A stretch of 64,000 nt of DNA from the NCBI GenBank assembly GCA_052161645.1, contig CP197414.1, one strand, 5' to 3'. Under the pieces are notes generated by a model. It was not told where the DNA came from. It made no database searches and saw only the letters and a list, made by a program, of their open reading frames with translations. Below, piece after piece: positions 1-8,081 of the stretch (within the stretch, counting starts at the first letter, position 1; the number at the start of each line of letters is the position of its first letter). This DNA comes from Laterigemmans sp052161645. Lineage in GTDB: Bacteria; Planctomycetota; Planctomycetia; Pirellulales; Pirellulaceae. Both the position numbers and the translations under genes were made by a program.

Positions 1-702
1 CAGGGTTCGCGGACGACGTTGCAGATCGATTTGATTCCAGGCTTCGCTGGCGGCCAACTGGGGCGGAATATGTTTCAGTAGGTGACGAATAAAAAAGCGG
101 TTGTAAGGACGCATCCACCAACGCCGCATGTGTCGCGAGCAGCCCGCCAAATCGATCGGTGGGGCGACCGCCGCGGCACGTTCCAGATTGGCCCGCACCG
201 CTTCGCTGTGAAGCTGGCCGCAGCCGAGTTCGCCAAGCATTTTCAGTAGCTGGCCGGCACCGAGCGAGACGCCGATTGTCCACATCGGTCCGTCACCGGT
301 GAGTTCATGCACTTTCTCCAGGGCCCGCAAAATGTCTTCGCTGCGGCCGGCATGATTGAGCTGACTGGAATGCTCAAAGCTGACTCCAGAGCCTCGCATG
401 TCGAGCCGAAAAACTCGCGTGCCGGCTGCCTGGAAGCGGGCCGCCAAGCGTGCCATGTAACTGGTCCGGTGGCTGCCGCTCAAGCCATGAATTAGCAGCA
501 AGCGGGGAGAGGCCGGTAGCCAGCCGGGTGGACAGTCTTCGTGCAAAGCCAGTTGATCGCCGTCACTCAGGGGCACCCTGTGGACGGTCGCCGGTTGTTG
601 CGGCGGGGGGCTGCTGAGGAAAGTGGTCGCCAGCGTTTGCAAATGCCCGCCACGGACCAAGCGATGTGAGCGAAACTGGGGGGAATGCAAAAGTGTCGTC
701 AT
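1..702 (-). CDS. YheT-like alpha/beta hydrolase (partial, C-terminus outside window)
   Basis: An open frame runs from an ATG at 702 through the window edge, giving 234 codons of the N-terminal part. I see the family hallmark GGHLQT near residues 18-23, an oxyanion-type HGLSGS at 72-77 and the nucleophile elbow GVSLGA at 144-149 (Ser 146). The GHLQT motif is typical of the YheT/COG0429 branch of alpha/beta hydrolases, whose members are about 320-350 aa and of mostly unknown substrate (esterase or lipase-like). The catalytic Asp and His should lie in the missing C-terminal third. It is divergent from the PfkB gene at 803, and the ~100 bp between them must hold both promoters. The family is fairly sure; the substrate is unknown. 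Confidence 0.8.
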   Translation of the reverse strand, partial: MTTLLHSPQFRSHRLVRGGHLQTLATTFLSSPPPQQPATVHRVPLSDGDQLALHEDCPPGWLPASPRLLLIHGLSGSHRTSYMARLAARFQAAGTRVFRLDMRGSGVSFEHSSQLNHAGRSEDILRALEKVHELTGDGPMWTIGVSLGAGQLLKMLGELGCGQLHSEAVRANLERAAAVAPPIDLAGCSRHMRRWWMRPYNRFFIRHLLKHIPPQLAASEAWNQIDLQRRPRTL

Positions 703-802
703 TTCAGTGGTCAGCACGCGGGTGGAGTGTGCGGCGAAAAGAAGGCATAATATGGAGGTCGATAGCTCTTATTTTTCGCTTCGCTCACCCCATTAATCAT
801 CT

Positions 803-1708
803 ATGAGTTTGCTTGTTGTCGGTTCCGTCGCATTTGATAGTATCCATACGCCCACTGCACAACGTGAGCGAGTACTGGGGGGGTCGGCAGTCTACTTTGC
901 CTATGCAGCCAGTTACTTTACCCCCGTGCGTTTGGTTGGTGTGGTCGGCGAGGATTGGCCTGCTGAACATACCGCGATGCTCACTGGCCGTCAGGTCGAC
1001 ATGACCGGGCTGCAAGTCAAAGCGGGCGAGAAAACGTTCTTTTGGAAGGGCAAGTACCAGCCCAACATGAATGACCGTGAGACGTTGGAAGTCGAACTGA
1101 ACGTGTTTGGCGAATTCGATCCGCATGTCCCGGAGGCTTTCCATGATAGCCGGTACGTGTTCCTCGCCAATGGCTCTCCGGTGGTCCAAGCCAAAGTGCT
1201 CGACCAAGTCAAGAATCCCGCCTTGGTGGTCGCCGACACGATGGACCTCTGGATCCAAACCCAGCACCCCGAGCTACTGCAGTTGCTCAAACGCATCGAC
1301 GGCTTGGTGATTAACGACAGCGAAGCCAAATTGTTGACCGAGGAAGAGAATCTGGTCGTCGCCGGCAAGAAAATTTTAGAACTCGGTCCGCGGTTTGTGA
1401 TTGTCAAGAAAGGCGAGCACGGGGCGATGTTCTTCAGCGCCGATGCGGTCTTCACCTTGCCCGCTTACCCGACCGGTGAAGTCGTCGATCCCACCGGTGC
1501 CGGCGATAGCTTTGCCGGCGGCATGATGGGCTACATCGCTGCTCAGAACAAGCACGACGAGGAGACGATCAAGCGCTCACTCGCTTACGGAACATTGGTT
1601 GCCAGCTTTAACGTCGAAGACTTCAGCCTGGAGCGGATGCAGAAGATTGAGTTGGGCGATCTCGATCTGCGGCTGGAAACTTATCGCAAGATGTTATCGA
1701 TCGTTTAG
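803..1708 (+). CDS. PfkB-family sugar/nucleoside kinase
   Basis: This 301-aa protein would phosphorylate a sugar or nucleoside with ATP in the cytoplasm. The N-terminal GGSAVYFA (about residues 27-34) corresponds to the first PfkB signature (GG plus a hydrophobic run). The second signature DPTGAGDSFAGG lies at about 229-240, with the catalytic base Asp of GAGD near 235. Length is normal for the family. The ATG at 803 follows an AT-rich stretch. The gene is divergent from the hydrolase at 702 and convergent with the ThpR-like gene ending at 1792. The substrate cannot be told from sequence alone: ribokinase, adenosine-kinase and fructokinase-like enzymes share these motifs. Downstream at about 1727-1777 a 16-bp unit (CGCAAGCCGGGTCGAC) occurs twice. 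Confidence 0.85.
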   Translation: MSLLVVGSVAFDSIHTPTAQRERVLGGSAVYFAYAASYFTPVRLVGVVGEDWPAEHTAMLTGRQVDMTGLQVKAGEKTFFWKGKYQPNMNDRETLEVELNVFGEFDPHVPEAFHDSRYVFLANGSPVVQAKVLDQVKNPALVVADTMDLWIQTQHPELLQLLKRIDGLVINDSEAKLLTEEENLVVAGKKILELGPRFVIVKKGEHGAMFFSADAVFTLPAYPTGEVVDPTGAGDSFAGGMMGYIAAQNKHDEETIKRSLAYGTLVASFNVEDFSLERMQKIELGDLDLRLETYRKMLSIV

Positions 1709-1791
1709 GCGTGTAGGCTAGCCGAGTCGCCTGCGCAAGCCGGGTCGACTACGCAAGCCGGGTCGACGGGCCACCACCGTTGCTTGGCGAA

Positions 1792-2430
1792 TCACTCGCC
1801 AAGCAGCGGGATCGTGCCCATCACGTGGTAGCTGGGGCCAGCTTTATCGAGAAAGCTGCCCATCACCAGCACGCGGTCGGCCAGCATCGTCCCCAGTCGG
1901 CTTTCCGATTGAGCGGCAATGCCCTCTTGCAATTCGCTGGAGCCTCTCCGGCTGCCACCGCGGGTGCGTCCCAGCGTCATGTGGGGAACGTAATCGCGTG
2001 GTTCTGGTTTAAAACCCAGTTCGGCCAAGGCTGGCTGCAATGCTTCCACTAGCGCAGTGAGCGGTTCGCCGCCGACCGTCACCTTGGCGTAGACGATGCG
2101 TGGTTTCTCGGGGGTGGGAAAGGCGCCGGCACCGCGAAATTCCAGCGGAAAGGCTTCGTGCCCCGCGCAACATTGCTTGACGACTTCGCACAACCGAGGG
2201 ATGTCGCGGTTGTCGACATCGCCAAGAAACTTGAGCGTCAGGTGCAGGTTGTCGCCCGGCACCCATTTAATCCCATCGCCGGGGCCCGACAATCGAGTCA
2301 CCATCCCGGCGGCCGATTTTTGCATCGCGGCGGGTATGGGAATGGCGATAAAGCTGCGAATGTTCAGCAAAGGATGATGGTCCTGCGGCGGGGGGCTGGT
2401 TGAGGAGAGCTTTAGGACTTCGTCGTCCAT
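1792..2430 (-). CDS. thpR: RNA 2',3'-cyclic phosphodiesterase (2'-5' RNA ligase family)
   Basis: This 212-aa cytoplasmic enzyme belongs to the 2H phosphoesterase superfamily. Two HxTx motifs are visible, HLTLKFLG at about residues 63-70 and HMTLGRTR at about 150-157. Their two histidines form the active site that opens 2',3'-cyclic phosphates on RNA ends. The SFIAIPIP stretch at residues 26-33 matches the usual N-terminal strand, so the first ~22 residues may be a non-conserved extension or an over-long start. The start codon lies inside the upstream ferredoxin gene (19-nt overlap), which suggests translational coupling. The physiological substrate in bacteria is poorly known. Confidence 0.85.
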   Translation of the reverse strand: MDDEVLKLSSTSPPPQDHHPLLNIRSFIAIPIPAAMQKSAAGMVTRLSGPGDGIKWVPGDNLHLTLKFLGDVDNRDIPRLCEVVKQCCAGHEAFPLEFRGAGAFPTPEKPRIVYAKVTVGGEPLTALVEALQPALAELGFKPEPRDYVPHMTLGRTRGGSRRGSSELQEGIAAQSESRLGTMLADRVLVMGSFLDKAGPSYHVMGTIPLLGE

Positions 2431-2777
2431 TCGGGCGTCGGTTCAATCGCGTCGGCTACTGGGCCACCTTGATCTTTGCGGCCGCTGCCTTCCAAACGGC
2501 TGATCAATCGTACGGTCATGTCGTCGTCGCAAGTTAGTTGGCAACTGAGCCGAACACCCGCTTCGGTCACGCCGCGGGCTTGCAGGACTTGTTGTTCGGC
2601 TACGGTCATCTTGTCAGGCTCGCCGGCGACGAAGGCAACGCGGCAAGTGGTACAGCGAGCGGCACCCCCGCAAGCGTGCAGTTGATCGGTGCCAGCTTCC
2701 TCGACAAGCGCTTTAACCAGCCGTTTGCCAGCGGGGACCTCAAATTGGCCAACGTCTTCAACAGTTAACTTGGGCAT
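2412..2777 (-). CDS. 2Fe-2S ferredoxin
   Basis: A 121-aa [2Fe-2S] ferredoxin that carries single electrons between cytoplasmic redox partners. Cluster ligands are visible as CGGAARCTTC (Cys 36, 42, 45) and LSCQ (Cys 79). This C-x5-C-x2-C spacing fits the adrenodoxin/plant-like fold. I chose the ATG at 2777 because MPKLTVEDVG begins the first beta strand; an upstream in-frame ATG at 2843 would add 22 residues without family character. The C-terminal ~25 residues after the last strand are a polar tail. It overlaps the thpR-like gene by 19 nt, so the two are probably co-transcribed. It is divergent from the SNF2 gene at 2925. The partner enzyme is not indicated. Confidence 0.85.
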   Translation of the reverse strand: MPKLTVEDVGQFEVPAGKRLVKALVEEAGTDQLHACGGAARCTTCRVAFVAGEPDKMTVAEQQVLQARGVTEAGVRLSCQLTCDDDMTVRLISRLEGSGRKDQGGPVADAIEPTPEWTTKS

Positions 2778-2924
2778 GACGGATCGGGGTGCTTTGTGGA
2801 TAATCGAGAAATCAGAGGGTCGATGGTGGATCGACGACAACATGTTAGACTGCTGGGCTCAACTGTACGGAGAGTGGCAGATCGATCAAGTGGTTTAAAC
2901 CAGCGGTTAAATTGAGCGGAGTTA

Positions 2925-5900
2925 ATGCAGGAGCCCAAACTTAAGCGTCCGAAAGCGGCAACGGAAGACGGTGTTCCCGCGGAAATCGCTAGTGCGATTA
3001 CCGAATTGCGGGGTCGTTTTCCCTTGGAAACAATTTCGCGTGCCCGACGTGTCGAAGTCAATCGCGCCCCCCACGTGACGGCTGACGAAAAGTCGATCAG
3101 CTGGCATTTTACGGTGCACGATGATTCGGATACCGAATATTCCGTGGAAATCGATCTCGAGGCCAGCCGCACGGCCGGGCGTCTCGGCGGGGCCGGGCGT
3201 CTCGGCGGGGCAGGGGGTATTGGCGGGGCAGGGGGTATTGGCGGGGCAGGGGGTATTGGCGGGGCAGGGGGTATTGGCGGAGCAGGGGGTATTGGCGGAG
3301 CAGGGGGTATTGGCGGAGCAGGGGGTATTGGCGGAGCAGGGGGCATTGGCGGAGCTGTTGGTGGTGCCTCTCGCTCGCAGTCTGATTTGGTCGCCGGAGT
3401 TTATTGCGAGTGCGCGTTTTTTAGTGACAGCGGCGCTTGCGCTCACGGGTTTGCCGCCGTTGAATATTTGGAAAATGATCTGCGGTTGCTCGACGATCGC
3501 CAGCGTCAAGCTTTGGCTGCTTTTATCGAGGCCCGCGGAGCTCGCGCTGGAGATTGGTATCTCTCGCGATTAATCGGTGCGGTTCGCGAGCGAAACGAGC
3601 GGGTGTCGGAAGCCGAGTCACGTTTGCAGTGGCGAATTGCTTTAACCAGCGACGACCCGGAGCGGGCGCTCAGTCTGCGGATTTACGAGCAGAAACGGAT
3701 GCGGCGGGGGAGTCAGTGGTCGCGTGGTCGACAGTTGGATTGGACCAGCCAAGGATTTTTAGAACTCTGCAGTCGCTCCGTGCAAGACCTTCGCGCCGGC
3801 GGTTTATTGCGGAGCGTGGCCCCCCGCTTTGATGCCAACGAGCGACAGTTGGTCGAGTTGTTGCCGGCGCTTGTCGGACATCCCAACGTGGTCTGGGATG
3901 ATGAGCTGCGGGCCGCCGTCCACGTCCTGCATCGGCCGTTGCGGATCACGGTGGCGGCGGTGGAGAAGGATCAATACGAAGTGGTGTTGCGGATGGGCCA
4001 AACGGCCATCTATCCGCCGCCGCCGGGACGCGAATTTACGACCACCGTGTCGGGCCAGCAATGGGATGCGCGGCGCGTCGTGTTGGCCGATCCGGGATCG
4101 AATCAGTTGTTGTTCAGCCAAACGCTCGACCGCGAGCTGGCCGATTGGGTCAGCGAGCTGTTGGACCATGATCCCGCTTCGCTGCAAGTCGACACCAAGA
4201 CGGCGAGATCCTTGTTGGGTGTTTCCGAGCATCTTAGCCGGTTGGTCGAGATTGAAATTCCAGAGACGCTAGCTGGTCCTCGCGAGCCGTTGACGACTTT
4301 AACGTTAATGCTGGCACCACGGGAACGTGGTTTGTTGGCTCGCATTCGCGTCGCCGATGATCGTCTCAGCGGTCCGTTGGAACCGGCTGCGGGGCCGGGC
4401 GAGATTCCCGTGGTCACTCCCGCCGGGCCGCGTCGCTTGGTGCGTGAGTTCGATGCCGAATTGTCTGCCGCGCATCACATGGCCGACCAACTCGATTTGG
4501 GACCAGCCAACGGGGAAGGGGGCTTTGATTGGTACCTCGAGTCGATCGAGGTTTCGCTAGCTTTACTCGACCGCTTGGCGGAACTCGGGGAAGAGGCGCC
4601 GCCCGTGATGTGGCCGGAGGGCAAGCGTCTGCGAATGGCTGGTGAGATCACTCCCGCCTCGCTGCGAGTTCGGATTGAGGAAAAACATGATTGGTTTGGC
4701 ATTCAGGGCACCGTCAAGATCGAAGACGAAGAGGTCACGCTGGCCAATTTGCTCAAAGCGATCCGCGACGGTGAGAAATTCGTCCGAGTGGGGGATCATA
4801 CTTTTGCCAAAATCAGCGATGCTTTTCGGCGACGTTTGATCCAGCTGGATGATGCTATTTTCGAAGATCGCGAGGGTGCGAAAGTCGCCCGAGTGGCAGC
4901 GCCTCTGGTCGACGATCTGTTGGGTGAAGATATGTTGGTTGAAGCGGGCGATGCCTGGAGCGCCACGCTCAAGTCGCTGGAAGTAGCTCGGAAAATGCGT
5001 CCCCGCGTGCCGAGTGGGCTGCAAGCCGATCTGCGTGAATATCAAAAGGAAGGTTACCGTTGGTTGGCTCGGCTCAGTGTTTGGGGAGCCGGTGGCGTGT
5101 TGGCTGACGACATGGGATTGGGCAAAACGGTGCAGACGCTGGGGATCTTGATTGATCGCGGCAAGGGGGGCCCGACGCTCGTCGTGGCACCGACCAGCGT
5201 GGGGCAAAACTGGCTCAACGAGACCAACCGTTTCGCGCCCGAGCTGACTCCTTATCTGTACCGCGACCATGATCGGGAAACGTTGGTCGAACAAGTTGGG
5301 CCGGGCGATTTGGTGATCACCAGTTATGCGCTGCTGCAACGTGACGCAGCCCGTTTTGCCGCTCGTCAATGGCACACTTTGGTCTTGGACGAAGCTCAAT
5401 TTATCAAGAACGCGGCTACCAAAACGGCCCGCGCCGCGCGTGATTTGAAAGCCGATTGGCGGTTGGCCCTCTCGGGCACTCCGCTGGAAAATCACGTGGG
5501 AGAATTGTGGAGTTTGATGCGGACCATCTCGCCCGGCTTGCTGGGCACTTGGGAACATTTTCGCAACCGCTTTGCCGATCCCATCGAGCGGCAGGGAGAT
5601 AGCGAGCGACGCGAAGCGTTGGCTCGCTTGGTGCAGCCCTTCATTCTGCGACGAACCAAGAACAAGGTGTTGGCCGAACTGCCGCCGCGGACGGAAATTA
5701 ACCGCTTTGCCGAACTCGATCGCGAACAGCGTAACCAGTACGAAGCGGCTCGGATGGCTGCGGTCCGCGAGTTGGGACAACAAACAACCAGCGGCGAAGA
5801 AGGCCAGCAACGTTTCCGCGTGCTCGCCTGGCTGACTCGCCTGCGACAATTGGCTTGCCATCCCCGCTTGGTCAATTCCAGTTGGCAGGGGAGTTCCGCT

Positions 5901-6416
5901 AAGATGGATTTGTTGCTGGAAACGATCGATGAATTGCGCGACGGAGAACACCGCGCGCTGATCTTCAGTCAGTTTGTCCAGCACTTGGCGTTGGTCCGCG
6001 AAGCGCTCGATGCGAAGGGTATCAGCTACCAATATTTGGACGGTTCGACGCCGGCTGCCGAACGCCAATTGGCCGTAGACGCCTTCCAGCGTGGCGAAGG
6101 GGAGTTGTTCCTGATCTCGCTCAAAGCGGGCGGTACCGGATTGAACCTGACGGCGGCCAATTACGTGCTGCACCTCGATCCTTGGTGGAACCCGGCGGTT
6201 GAGGATCAAGCGACTGACCGGGCCCACCGAATCGGTCAGCAGCAAGCGGTGACGGTGATCCGGTTAGTTGCTCGCGATACGATCGAGGAGCAGATCTTGG
6301 CGATGCACGACGATAAGCGGGAGTTGGTTGCCAGCGTGTTGAGCGGAACCGACCGGGCGGGGCGGATGTCGACCGACGAAATGATCACGCTGATTCGCGG
6401 CGGCGATACCGCATAG
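2925..6416 (+). CDS. SNF2-family helicase-like ATPase with SWIM zinc finger and Gly-rich repeat insert
   Basis: This 1163-aa protein has a bacterial SWIM-SNF2 layout. Residues about 1-83 precede a glycine-rich repeat (84-143) and a SWIM-type zinc motif C161-x-C163-x8-C172-x-H174. A long middle region follows, then the SNF2 ATPase: Walker A in DDMGLGKT (about 728-735), DEAQ box near 820, and the C-terminal helicase lobe with GGTGLNL and DPWWNPAVEDQATDRAHRIG near 1085-1105. SNF2 proteins use ATP to translocate on double-stranded DNA and remodel protein-DNA complexes; SWIM fingers bind DNA or protein. The odd point is a ten-fold 18-bp repeat inserted just before the zinc ligands, which keeps frame. 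It is divergent from the ferredoxin gene, and recA follows 329 bp downstream. The exact role is unknown. Confidence 0.92.
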   Translation: MQEPKLKRPKAATEDGVPAEIASAITELRGRFPLETISRARRVEVNRAPHVTADEKSISWHFTVHDDSDTEYSVEIDLEASRTAGRLGGAGRLGGAGGIGGAGGIGGAGGIGGAGGIGGAGGIGGAGGIGGAGGIGGAGGIGGAVGGASRSQSDLVAGVYCECAFFSDSGACAHGFAAVEYLENDLRLLDDRQRQALAAFIEARGARAGDWYLSRLIGAVRERNERVSEAESRLQWRIALTSDDPERALSLRIYEQKRMRRGSQWSRGRQLDWTSQGFLELCSRSVQDLRAGGLLRSVAPRFDANERQLVELLPALVGHPNVVWDDELRAAVHVLHRPLRITVAAVEKDQYEVVLRMGQTAIYPPPPGREFTTTVSGQQWDARRVVLADPGSNQLLFSQTLDRELADWVSELLDHDPASLQVDTKTARSLLGVSEHLSRLVEIEIPETLAGPREPLTTLTLMLAPRERGLLARIRVADDRLSGPLEPAAGPGEIPVVTPAGPRRLVREFDAELSAAHHMADQLDLGPANGEGGFDWYLESIEVSLALLDRLAELGEEAPPVMWPEGKRLRMAGEITPASLRVRIEEKHDWFGIQGTVKIEDEEVTLANLLKAIRDGEKFVRVGDHTFAKISDAFRRRLIQLDDAIFEDREGAKVARVAAPLVDDLLGEDMLVEAGDAWSATLKSLEVARKMRPRVPSGLQADLREYQKEGYRWLARLSVWGAGGVLADDMGLGKTVQTLGILIDRGKGGPTLVVAPTSVGQNWLNETNRFAPELTPYLYRDHDRETLVEQVGPGDLVITSYALLQRDAARFAARQWHTLVLDEAQFIKNAATKTARAARDLKADWRLALSGTPLENHVGELWSLMRTISPGLLGTWEHFRNRFADPIERQGDSERREALARLVQPFILRRTKNKVLAELPPRTEINRFAELDREQRNQYEAARMAAVRELGQQTTSGEEGQQRFRVLAWLTRLRQLACHPRLVNSSWQGSSAKMDLLLETIDELRDGEHRALIFSQFVQHLALVREALDAKGISYQYLDGSTPAAERQLAVDAFQRGEGELFLISLKAGGTGLNLTAANYVLHLDPWWNPAVEDQATDRAHRIGQQQAVTVIRLVARDTIEEQILAMHDDKRELVASVLSGTDRAGRMSTDEMITLIRGGDTA
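3174..3353 (+). repeat. 10 x 18-bp in-frame tandem repeat encoding AGRLGG/AGGIGG
   Basis: Ten consecutive 18-bp units inside the SNF2 gene: two encode AGRLGG and eight encode AGGIGG. The unit is GGGGCAGGGGGTATTGGC with an A/G difference that separates an earlier from a later block, which suggests stepwise amplification. Eighteen is a multiple of three, so gain or loss of units changes linker length without breaking the frame. Confidence 0.95.
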
Positions 6417-6446
6417 CCTCGCGTGTTTGCTGTTTATCACTGGCTG

Positions 6447-6470
6447 CCAGCCTGTTTGCTTGCTGGCTGG
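6447..6470 (+). terminator. weak hairpin after the SNF2 gene
   Basis: CCAGCC (6447-6452) can pair with GGCTGG (6465-6470), extended by one G-T pair, around a 12-nt loop about 30 bp after the stop codon. There is no T-run behind it, so an intrinsic terminator is doubtful. It may be a rho-dependent site or chance. Confidence 0.25.
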
Positions 6471-6633
6471 TCAGTATTCGCCCACACAGTGCGATGTGCA
6501 GCTGGAAAGAAAAAGGATTTTTTTCCAACTTTTCTTGCCGCGCGTGACCAAAGGTGTCACGCCGCTCGCCAATACTTGGGTTAGTCAGCTAATGACCGCG
6601 TAACAAATTCTGGAAAACTTGTTGAGAATTTGG

Positions 6634-6663
6634 TTGAAATGGTGGTGGACTTTCGGTTACTAT
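6634..6663 (+). promoter_or_regulatory. candidate sigma70-type promoter for recA
   Basis: TTGAAA at 6634-6639 and TACTAT at 6658-6663, spaced 18 bp, lie 83 bp before the recA ATG in the 329-bp gap after the SNF2 gene. I did not recognise a LexA-type operator here; SOS boxes vary between phyla. Confidence 0.4.
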
Positions 6664-6745
6664 CCGGGCGTTCATGGAGCACAGGATTGCACGTGGTCTG
6701 TGGTTATTACTGGGGAACCTAAATTAAGGGTACGGGGAGTCAACG

Positions 6746-7870
6746 ATGGCCAAAAAGAAAGCCGCACTGCAAACGTCTGGAACGGTCAAGCGAGATAAAG
6801 AGACTGACATCGCGCTGAAGGCCATGTTGGCTCGCGAGCCTGGTTTGAAGACGACTTTACAGCAGATTGAAAAAACATTCGGCGATGGCGCCATCATGCC
6901 GCTCGGCGCGTCGCAGCAATTGGCCATCAAGGGGGTTTCGACGGGCAGCCTTTCGCTCGATATGGCCCTCGGTGGCCAGGGGTTGCCACGGGGCCGGATT
7001 GTCGAAGTGTTTGGTCCGGAGTCGAGTGGAAAAACGACGTTGGCTCTGCACGTGGCGGCTGAGGCTCAGAAAGAGGGTGGGATTGCCGCCATCATTGATG
7101 CCGAGCATGCGTTTGATCCGAGTTGGGCCAAGAAGCTGGGCGTTGAATTGGACACCTTGCTGGTCAGCCAACCGAGCAGTGGTGAAGAGGCGATGCAGAT
7201 TTGCGAGATGTTGGTCAAGAGCAACGCGGTCGATGTGATCGTGATTGACTCGGTCGCCGCCCTTGTGCCTCGGCAAGAATTAGAAGGTGAGATTGGTGAC
7301 AGCCACGTCGGTCTGCAGGCGCGGTTGATGAGTCAATCGATGAGGAAGTTAACCGGTGCGATTGCCAAGAGCAAATGCGTGGTCATTTTCATCAACCAAA
7401 TTCGTGAGAAAGTGGGCGTGATGTTTGGCAGTCCGGAAACAACTCCGGGTGGTCGGGCGCTGAAGTTTTATTGTTCGGTGCGAGTGGACGTGCGTCGCAT
7501 CGGCGCGCTCAAGGATGGCGAGGAACAAGTGGGCCAGCGAGTGCGAGCCAAGATCGTCAAGAACAAGGTGGCCCCTCCTTTCCGGGTTTCCGAGTTCGAC
7601 ATGATGCACTCCAACGGAATCAGCTACGAAGGCGATTTGTTGGACCTTGGCACGCTGCACAAAGTGGTTGATCGCAGTGGCTCGTGGTTCAAGTATGGTG
7701 AAACCTACTTGGGGCAAGGCAAGGAAAAGGCGCGAAATTTCTTGATCGAAAACCCCGAAGTGGCGGAAGAAATCAAGCAGCGAGTCCTCGCCGATGGTGG
7801 TTTCATCGCGCCAATCGCGGATGACGAAGAAGAAGATGCCGTCGAAGTGGCAGCAGAAGAAAACAGCTGA
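6746..7870 (+). CDS. recA: Recombinase RecA
   Basis: This 374-aa protein is the DNA strand-exchange recombinase and SOS co-protease. The Walker A motif GPESSGKTT is at residues 90-98, followed by the expected IDAEHAFDP and VIDSVAALVP segments, the L2-region stretch with NQIREKVGVMFG, and the C-terminal domain ending in an acidic tail (DDEEEDAVEVAAEE). Compared with E. coli RecA the N-terminus carries about 24 extra residues, rich in Lys. The ATG at 6746 has GGGGAG about 8 bp upstream. It is monocistronic in appearance: 329 bp before it and an inverted repeat 60 bp after it. Identification is certain. Confidence 0.98.
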   Translation: MAKKKAALQTSGTVKRDKETDIALKAMLAREPGLKTTLQQIEKTFGDGAIMPLGASQQLAIKGVSTGSLSLDMALGGQGLPRGRIVEVFGPESSGKTTLALHVAAEAQKEGGIAAIIDAEHAFDPSWAKKLGVELDTLLVSQPSSGEEAMQICEMLVKSNAVDVIVIDSVAALVPRQELEGEIGDSHVGLQARLMSQSMRKLTGAIAKSKCVVIFINQIREKVGVMFGSPETTPGGRALKFYCSVRVDVRRIGALKDGEEQVGQRVRAKIVKNKVAPPFRVSEFDMMHSNGISYEGDLLDLGTLHKVVDRSGSWFKYGETYLGQGKEKARNFLIENPEVAEEIKQRVLADGGFIAPIADDEEEDAVEVAAEENS

Positions 7871-7932
7871 GTTAGCCGTTTTGGCGCAGTACCGTTCAAT
7901 GAGGGCCATCTTGGTGGGACCTTCCATAAACA

Positions 7933-7982
7933 GTCAGCCGCAGGCGTACTTTGTAATGGGAGCGCGTACGCCTTCGGCTGAC
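7933..7982. repeat. 17-bp inverted repeat downstream of recA
   Basis: GTCAGCCGCAGGCGTAC (7933-7949) and its complement (7966-7982, one mismatch) flank a 16-nt loop. It would form a very stable RNA hairpin 63 bp after the recA stop. There is no T-tract, so it may be a transcript-stabilising or dispersed palindromic element as well as a terminator. Confidence 0.6.
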
Positions 7983-8018
7983 GGTTAAACGATTTATTGA
8001 ACGGTATCGCGTTTTGGC

Positions 8019-8051
8019 GGCAGGGAAATCCATCGCTAAAATTTTCCTGCC
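8019..8051. repeat. GGCAGG...CCTGCC palindromic intergenic repeat, copy 1
   Basis: GGCAGGGAAAT (8019-8029) and ATTTTCCTGCC (8041-8051) form an imperfect inverted repeat in the recA / 8082 gene gap. Related copies occur at 17210-17257 and 41373-41410, all intergenic, so this is a small dispersed family. Confidence 0.5.
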
Positions 8052-8081
8052 TCCATCTTCTTGTCAGCATTTGCAACGTCA

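Noticed and set aside
4563..6245. 560-codon open frame on the minus strand
   Set aside because: Fully antisense to the SNF2 ATPase gene; its residues show no family features and result from the high-GC coding pattern.
6520..6745. LexA/SOS operator before recA
   Set aside because: No recognisable SOS-box palindrome of known phyla; kept only the promoter call.
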